Positions 59,075 to 64,000 of a DNA stretch of 64,000 bases are shown here, piece after piece. The first letter of the stretch is position 1. The number at the start of each line of letters is the position of its first letter. Under the pieces are notes generated by a model. It searched no databases and was not told the origin of the DNA. It was given only the letters and a program-made list of their open reading frames with translations. The translations under genes and the position numbers were made by a program. Origin of the DNA: Porphyridium purpureum (taxonomy: Eukaryota; Rhodophyta; Bangiophyceae; Porphyridiales; Porphyridiaceae); assembly GCA_008690995.1 (NCBI GenBank), contig VRMN01000004.1, positions 558,001-622,000 on the forward strand. The letters run 5' to 3'.

Positions 59075-59160
59075 TCCCTTTCAAAGCGCCGTTGAGCCTG
59101 AAAGCAACGTGCCGACACAGATGTTTGTGGGCCTGATGAGAGAGTGAGATTTATAGCAAA

Positions 59161-60186
59161 TTAAAGAAGATGTTCTGCGCTCATTCGTGCATGGAGCGCG
59201 GCGCCAAGCATGGCCGGAGAATGCACCACCGTCACGTCGGCGGCTTCCAGTGCCTTGATTTTGTCCGTGGCAGTGCCCTTTCCACCGGCGATGATTGCTC
59301 CAGCATGACCCATGCGCCGCCCGGGGGGCGCCGTGAGGCCAGCAATGAAGGAGACGACGGGCTTCTTCACAGGCGATGCCAGCAGAAACTCAGCCGCCTG
59401 TTCCTCGGCCTGCCCACCAATCTCACCGATCAGAATGATGCCCTTGGTGGCGTCGTCTGCCAGAAACATTTCGAGACAATCAATGAAATTGGTACCATTG
59501 AACGGATCGCCACCGATGCCCACGCAAATGGACTGCCCGAGTCCGACCTGCGTGGTCTGATTGACGGCCTCGTACGTGAGCGTGCCCGAACGCGATACCA
59601 CACCTATGGAACCTGGCATGTGCACATGTCCGGGCATGATGCCGATCTTGCACTCGCCTGGTTTGATGATCCCAGGGCAGTTTGGTCCGATCAGACGACT
59701 CTTTGTCGAAGCCTTTAGCAACGACTTGACGCGCACCATATCCTTTTGGGGAATACCCTCCGTGATGGTTACAATAAGGGGCATTTCAGCCTCGATCGCC
59801 TCCTCAATTGCGGCGGCAGCGCCTGCCGGTGGCACAAAAATGACTGATGCGTTCGCGCCGGTCTGGGACATGGCGTCACGCACGCTCCCAAACACCGGCC
59901 GGTCCAAATGCCTTTCGCCCGCGCGCTTCGGGTTCGTACCGCCCACTACATTGGTGCCGTACTCGATGGCTTGCGTCGCATGAAACGTGCCTTGCTTTCC
60001 CGTAAAGCCCTGCACCAGCACCTTTGTATTTTTGTCGACATATGGCGGCGGCCGAGCCATGGCGCTGCCCATATACCGCACATCCTGGGTGCGCCCAGAC
60101 CCGGACCAAGCCACACGAGCGATCAAGGCTTCGCGCACCGATCGTGCTCCAAGCACGCGCGATCCGCATCGCATCACGCTCGCCAT
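59161..60186 (-). CDS. Succinyl-CoA ligase alpha subunit, mitochondrial
   Basis: 341 residues from the ATG at 60186; the frame extends upstream to 60294 only with non-ATG codons. With the beta subunit it makes ATP or GTP from succinyl-CoA in the TCA cycle. The first 40 residues ([20 protein letters not shown]) are Arg/Ser/Ala-rich without acids, a typical mitochondrial presequence. Family motifs: [23 protein letters not shown] (CoA-binding Rossmann fold), [52 protein letters not shown], and the phospho-histidine in [16 protein letters not shown]. Length is normal. It lies in tandem with the Oxa1-like gene upstream and ZNHIT1 downstream. Very secure. Confidence 0.97.
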   Translation of the reverse strand: MASVMRCGSRVLGARSVREALIARVAWSGSGRTQDVRYMGSAMARPPPYVDKNTKVLVQGFTGKQGTFHATQAIEYGTNVVGGTNPKRAGERHLDRPVFGSVRDAMSQTGANASVIFVPPAGAAAAIEEAIEAEMPLIVTITEGIPQKDMVRVKSLLKASTKSRLIGPNCPGIIKPGECKIGIMPGHVHMPGSIGVVSRSGTLTYEAVNQTTQVGLGQSICVGIGGDPFNGTNFIDCLEMFLADDATKGIILIGEIGGQAEEQAAEFLLASPVKKPVVSFIAGLTAPPGRRMGHAGAIIAGGKGTATDKIKALEAADVTVVHSPAMLGAALHARMSAEHLL

Positions 60187-60372
60187 GCCACCTCGCACCC
60201 GGTGTAAAATAGCGCGCGCAACCCGTCTTCCCCTCCCCCGTCTGGCGAACTGCTGCTGATTCGCTGTTCGCAAACGCACGTTCACGACTCCCAATCAGGA
60301 CGGAACGGACAAAGATGCAGCTGCAACAGATTTACACAACGTGGTTAGGGAGAGAGGGAGAGTTGGGAGGAC

Positions 60373-62133
60373 TCACGACTGGAGCTTTCGCACGACAAGT
60401 TCGATGCGCGCATCAGCGCCCGGACGGATGCGCGCGCTGACGTCGAGCGACAGCTTGCCCTGATCGCGGAGCTCACTCACAATCTGTTGGACCCGTTCTA
60501 GGTTTTCGGCGGTCGGCGCGGCCTGCGCGTACGGAGCGACAAGACGCTGTAACTCGGCCAATTCGTCTTCTTGGTTATTTGAAAAGATCGAAGTTGATGC
60601 GGTGCTCCCAGTTCGCATCTCCGAAGCAGACCCGGCGCCCTGGCCATCGTTCTCGGCTGAACCGGCGAGCGACGAGGACGGTTCCGACCCTCCATCTCCA
60701 CCCGTAGGTACAATCTCAATGGACAAATATTGTGCTCCGTCTTGCGGATCCTGCCGCAGAAATGCGTCTAATGCCATGGTTAGCTCTCCAGACTGTTTCC
60801 GTGCCGTAATCAGTTCTCTAACTCGCGCTAGCAGATTCTCATCGGCCGAAGGCCCGCTGGGTCCAGCACCCTGCGCCTCCGCGGAACCTGAGCCCGAAGG
60901 ATGCGACGACGCCACTAGCTCGGCTATGGCAGCATGCAAGTTTCTCAGCTGCATTTCCGCATTACCGAATTTGTGCAGAATCTGCTCGCCTACGCCCAGC
61001 TTGGTTTCAGGAGCAGACTCGGAAGAAGCCTTTCGCTGCGCGGTTGGAGGAGCTATGGACAGCATTGCACGCAATATAGTAGGCTGAGCAGCACTCAGCA
61101 TGCTGTTGGCCACCCAGTATACCAGTACTCCAGACGGAAGCGCGGCGTATAAGGGGAATAGCAAAAGAATCGAGCCTTGGATCCCGACCTTGAGCAAGTC
61201 CGTGGCCTCTGGCGAGCGCAAAAACTGCCACACTTGAGACATGGTACTTCGTGAGGCTTGTTCAGCAGATAGTCTTTCGACGTCCGCAGGCGAATACGGT
61301 GCGGTCTGCTGTGATCTTCTGTTGCTACGCTCATTGCCTCCGACTGAATATGAGGGCGATGGCACTGGCGTTGCCTCCACCGCTGCGAGCGGCCGGATGC
61401 TTCGCTCGATTTGCAGCAGCAATAAAAAGGTGTTCAGAGCCGGTAAGACGTATGAAACGTCCATGGCGGTGAGGTCCGAAAAGTCGCCAAACCCGCCTAT
61501 CCGAAGGCCGAGCTCTATCTGCTGCTCATCCGATAGCGCGGCATTTGGATTTAGCCGATCTTTCACACCACCTTCGTAGAAACCGATTTGCGGTGCAATC
61601 GTGGGCGTCGCGCAGACCGACCGAACAGCGAGAACAGCGCTCAGGAAAAACGGAACTTGAAAGAATGGCATCCACGGAAACAACGATATTTTTGACAGTC
61701 CATACTGTCGGAACAGCTCGTCGCGCATTCTCCTCATTGCCACTTTTCTTTGCTGAGGTGAGTCCGCCGGCATGCTGCCGGAAATGCGAGCGATGCCGCG
61801 CAGCTCGCTCTGAACCATGGCAACCTTTTGGCCAGCGCGAGCAAAAGATACTGTGAGCGGTAGCAGGCATATCCTGAGCCCGAGAGCAAAGGCTGAGAAC
61901 GTAAGCACCCATGAGCCGTCGCCCGAATAACCTGGCACGTTTCTTTCTGCCTTGCCGATGATCGCGGCGGGGCCAAGCGAAGGATCTGGAGTGAACAACG
62001 GCACGTGGACGTATTCGCGCGTCTTGAGTAGCGCCGTGCGCATCCAGCCCACTGGTGTTACACAAGCCCACGCGTCAGAAATCCGCGCGCGCCATCCAGG
62101 CTCGCCCATCGCTTGCCCCGCACTTTCGCTCAT
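60373..62133 (-). CDS. Oxa1/YidC/Alb3-family membrane insertase with long polar insertions
   Basis: 586 residues from an ATG. The family inserts proteins into the mitochondrial inner membrane (Oxa1, Cox18) or thylakoid (Alb3). Recognisable pieces: helix FSAFALGLRICLLPLTVSFARAGQKVA, the following charged hairpin (MRRMRDELFRQYGLS), LFPWMPFFQVPFFLSAVLAVRSVC, FGDFSDLTAMDVSYVLPALNTFLLLLQI, and LLFPLYAALPSGVLVYWVANSMLSAAQPTIL. A polar stretch of about 60 residues splits the last helices. The C-terminal 200 residues are polar, Ser/Gly-rich and acidic, with helical segments (RVRELITARKQSGELTMALDAFL) that could bind ribosomes or partners, as Oxa1 tails do. No clear targeting peptide, so mitochondrial versus plastid is undecided; the first is my guess. 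It is divergent with the next gene, with about 30 bases between the ATGs. Confidence 0.82.
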   Translation of the reverse strand: MSESAGQAMGEPGWRARISDAWACVTPVGWMRTALLKTREYVHVPLFTPDPSLGPAAIIGKAERNVPGYSGDGSWVLTFSAFALGLRICLLPLTVSFARAGQKVAMVQSELRGIARISGSMPADSPQQRKVAMRRMRDELFRQYGLSKISLFPWMPFFQVPFFLSAVLAVRSVCATPTIAPQIGFYEGGVKDRLNPNAALSDEQQIELGLRIGGFGDFSDLTAMDVSYVLPALNTFLLLLQIERSIRPLAAVEATPVPSPSYSVGGNERSNRRSQQTAPYSPADVERLSAEQASRSTMSQVWQFLRSPEATDLLKVGIQGSILLLFPLYAALPSGVLVYWVANSMLSAAQPTILRAMLSIAPPTAQRKASSESAPETKLGVGEQILHKFGNAEMQLRNLHAAIAELVASSHPSGSGSAEAQGAGPSGPSADENLLARVRELITARKQSGELTMALDAFLRQDPQDGAQYLSIEIVPTGGDGGSEPSSSLAGSAENDGQGAGSASEMRTGSTASTSIFSNNQEDELAELQRLVAPYAQAAPTAENLERVQQIVSELRDQGKLSLDVSARIRPGADARIELVVRKLQS

Positions 62134-62163
62134 ACATCCACACGCCTTGCCGTGTGCACATGC

Positions 62164-62943
62164 ATGCGCTTTCTGTCACTTCAGAGACTGGAACATGAAC
62201 GAGTGCTCGCAAGCGCGTGGGCGTCGGTGGATCGCGAGGCGCCGGCCTTTGAAATGATGAAGAGTGGGTTCGACGAGGGCCTCCTGGAAGAACGGCTGGC
62301 GGAGGCAATGGTGCAGCTGATTGAGGATAGTGCGAACCCGGCATTTGGTAGGTGAATGTTGAATTTGACATGAGAAGTACCCCACGTGCGTGCCCGTTCC
62401 ATGCTCACGTAGATGACTCGCCCGTCGAAGGGCGATCGCGTTTACGATAAGCATGCTGCATGGCTCGCGAGGACTATTGACGCTGATCGAAACTGGTGCA
62501 TGCTTCGCTTTGATTGTTGCTGCTTTTGATTCCAAACGCGTGCAGTGAGCAAAGTTTGTCATCTTGCGGGAACGAACGATCCCCGTGAGCTGCGCGCACG
62601 TATTCTAGCAGTTTTGAGGTCGCATCACCTGGAGGGGGCGACTCCTGCTCACGTGACGACGTGGTCTGGAATTCAAGACGCAACCGTTGCTGAAGTTGGA
62701 CGGGGCGAGACGACTGGTCTATGTGACCATGCTAATATTGCAAACCATATGCAGAATGATGCGGGCCTCAAGCATAAACAAGATTCATTTTTGGCAGACG
62801 CCGAAACAGAACGTGTAGCATGCACGTCAAATGGTAGAGAGCCAGCTATCTGTACTAGCGTGATTCCGGACACAAGCGTGACTTCCGTGCTTGTCTTTAC
62901 GGCAGAGCCTGTGGACTCGACTTTTGCTCACAAGCCGGTGTGA
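62164..62943 (+). CDS. Probable two-exon hypothetical gene
   Basis: Exon 1 (62164-62347) encodes a charged helical stretch (EMMKSGFDEGLLEERLAEAM and so on). A donor G/GTAGGT at 62348 and an acceptor GCGTGCAG/TGAGC with a pyrimidine-rich run before it, ending at 62545, define a 198-base intron. The frame continues in exon 2 (62546-62943) with SKVCHLAGTNDPRELRARIL and a polar tail, 193 residues in total. The two halves together look like a small helical soluble protein. I do not recognise it. An alternative donor four bases further on (AG/GTGAAT) exists. The ATG at 62164 is only 30 bases from the divergent Oxa1-like start; a later ATG at 62254 would leave more room for promoters. Support is splice signals plus frame continuity only. 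Confidence 0.4.
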
Positions 62944-63407
62944 TATTATCTACCACGAAGTTTGGCGCGCGTTTCCCTTCAGCTAAAACGTGTCCCTATC
63001 CTGAGAAAGCATCTAGGAAACTTGAAACCAATGCGCTACGTCTGCCGATAAGCGTTCGAGGCGTGTGGAGAGCTACGGAAGAGGCGGTTTTTGTGTGAAG
63101 ATGATATGGTCTCGATTCATAAGAACTGACGTCAAAGAAGTAAAAGGACGATTGAATATTTGTACAACACAGGCAACAAAGCACTCATGATTAGATCTGA
63201 CTTGGATGGAACAAGACACTCTCGACTTTGAACGCAACACAACAAGACGAACAGCGGGAGGAGGAATGAGACACACATAGCAAGGAATGGTCATACTGCA
63301 GGAACCGGAAAAATCAAAAGCTTGGGCACGTGTGGAGCCAGGTCTGCCAGCAACACCCTCCAATGGTGAACATGCTACTAGAAACGCAAAGCATGCACAA
63401 CATAGGC
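62944..63407. other. Intergenic between convergent genes
   Basis: About 460 bases, less GC-rich than its neighbours. No recognisable gene or repeat. Confidence 0.5.
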
Positions 63408-64000
63408 TCACTTGCCATGCTTTGGCATGACCTGACAAGCGCCGAGTAATTCCTCAAGATCTTTCGCTTGTTCATTGAGGACCTTGAGTTTTTTCTCGTA
63501 GCTCTGCTTGAGCCTAGCTTTTTCAGCAGGATCCATTTTGCCTATCTTCTTGAGCTGCTTCTCCTTCTTTGCGGGTCCGCCGACACCGGGAATAAGCGCC
63601 ATCAGTTTGTGACTAAATGTTTCGTGCTCCTTCTCTTCCTCTTCTCCTTTCTTCTCGGCACTAACACCCGTCGTGGCCGCTGCCGCCGCCGCAGCAGCAG
63701 GCTTTTCCGGTGTTTGAGCCGGTGTATCCGCCGGAGTCACCATCTCCACAGGAGAGCCCTTCTCTGCTTCGTCGCCAAATTTAACCCCTTCATCCATATC
63801 TACTGGCGCCTGGTGTATTCCCGGTTTCTGTTCTTCGACGGACTCCTGCTCTTCGGCCGACTCTTCGACGGGGTCGTGCTCCTCGCTCCCCTGTTCGGCG
63901 TGTTCCTCCTCCTCGGACGGCTGCTCTGGCTCCTGCACGTCTGGCACAGGTTCGGTCTCTTCCTCTACGCAAACCCTCGGCTCAGGTCCTTCCTCGAGCC
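63408..64000 (-). CDS. Partial acidic protein with C-terminal coiled coil
   Basis: The frame is open from the right edge (first residues LEEGPEPRVCVEEETEPVPD) to a stop at 63408, so the N-terminus is outside the window; at least 197 residues are visible. The N-terminal part is dominated by Glu, Gln, Pro and Ala (EQPSEEEEHAEQGSEEHDP), followed by an Ala run. The C-terminal 70 residues turn basic and helical (FSHKLMALIPGVGGPAKKEK, KARLKQSYEKKLKVLNEQAK), a likely short coiled coil. No enzyme motif is visible and I do not recognise the family. Confidence 0.6.
   Translation of the reverse strand, partial: LEEGPEPRVCVEEETEPVPDVQEPEQPSEEEEHAEQGSEEHDPVEESAEEQESVEEQKPGIHQAPVDMDEGVKFGDEAEKGSPVEMVTPADTPAQTPEKPAAAAAAAATTGVSAEKKGEEEEKEHETFSHKLMALIPGVGGPAKKEKQLKKIGKMDPAEKARLKQSYEKKLKVLNEQAKDLEELLGACQVMPKHGK

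Noticed and set aside
1-64000. tRNA or rRNA genes
   Set aside because: I found no cloverleaf or rRNA signature by eye; a covariance-model scan was not possible.

Overview
The window reads as nuclear DNA of a photosynthetic eukaryote with compact, mostly single-exon genes and fairly GC-rich coding sequence. A ribose-5-phosphate isomerase with a leader extension and a ferredoxin of the plant FdC2 type point to a plastid. A succinyl-CoA ligase alpha subunit and an Oxa1/YidC-type insertase point to mitochondria. The mix of intronless genes, PTPVPTPS-rich secreted proteins and large LTR retrotransposons fits a unicellular red alga such as Porphyridium. That assignment is inference, made without any database search.

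Layout. 1-1018: partial membrane protein running off the left edge (-). 3366-5399: ABC half-transporter of the ABCD/SbmA type (+). 5564-6823: protein with six AT-hooks (-). About 9050-9400: decayed gypsy fragment. 9989-14953: large HEAT-repeat protein resembling protein phosphatase 4 regulatory subunit 4, with a long disordered tail (+). 16212-18551: Hel2/ZNF598-like RING E3 ligase (+). 19677-22415: secreted protein with a Pro-Thr repeat linker (-).

23617-48097 is an LTR retrotransposon block. Element A (Ty3/gypsy, 23617-29201, repeats ATCAC at its ends) looks whole and carries a solo LTR of family B in its leader. Element C (Ty1/copia, 30461-48097) is broken. It was split by chromodomain gypsy element D (32157-39392, repeats CGTG) and by gypsy element B (40716-46222, repeats GTTCG). 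LTR divergence agrees with the nesting: C is oldest (7 differences in 329), while B and D are very young. The LTR promoters of B and D both carry textbook heat-shock elements upstream of their TATA boxes. This is the most striking signal in the window.

48271-64000 returns to dense host genes: a probable two-exon hypothetical gene, ribose-5-phosphate isomerase (+), a PhyH-family dioxygenase (-) head to head with the FdC2-like ferredoxin (+), a multi-pass membrane class 3 lipase (-), two heptamer minisatellites, a CAX Ca2+/H+ exchanger (+), ZNHIT1/Swc6 (-), succinyl-CoA ligase alpha (-), the Oxa1-like insertase (-), another probable two-exon gene (+), and an acidic coiled-coil protein running off the right edge (-). 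The host genes show no operon logic; they cover separate housekeeping jobs (carbon metabolism, chromatin, translation quality control, membrane transport).
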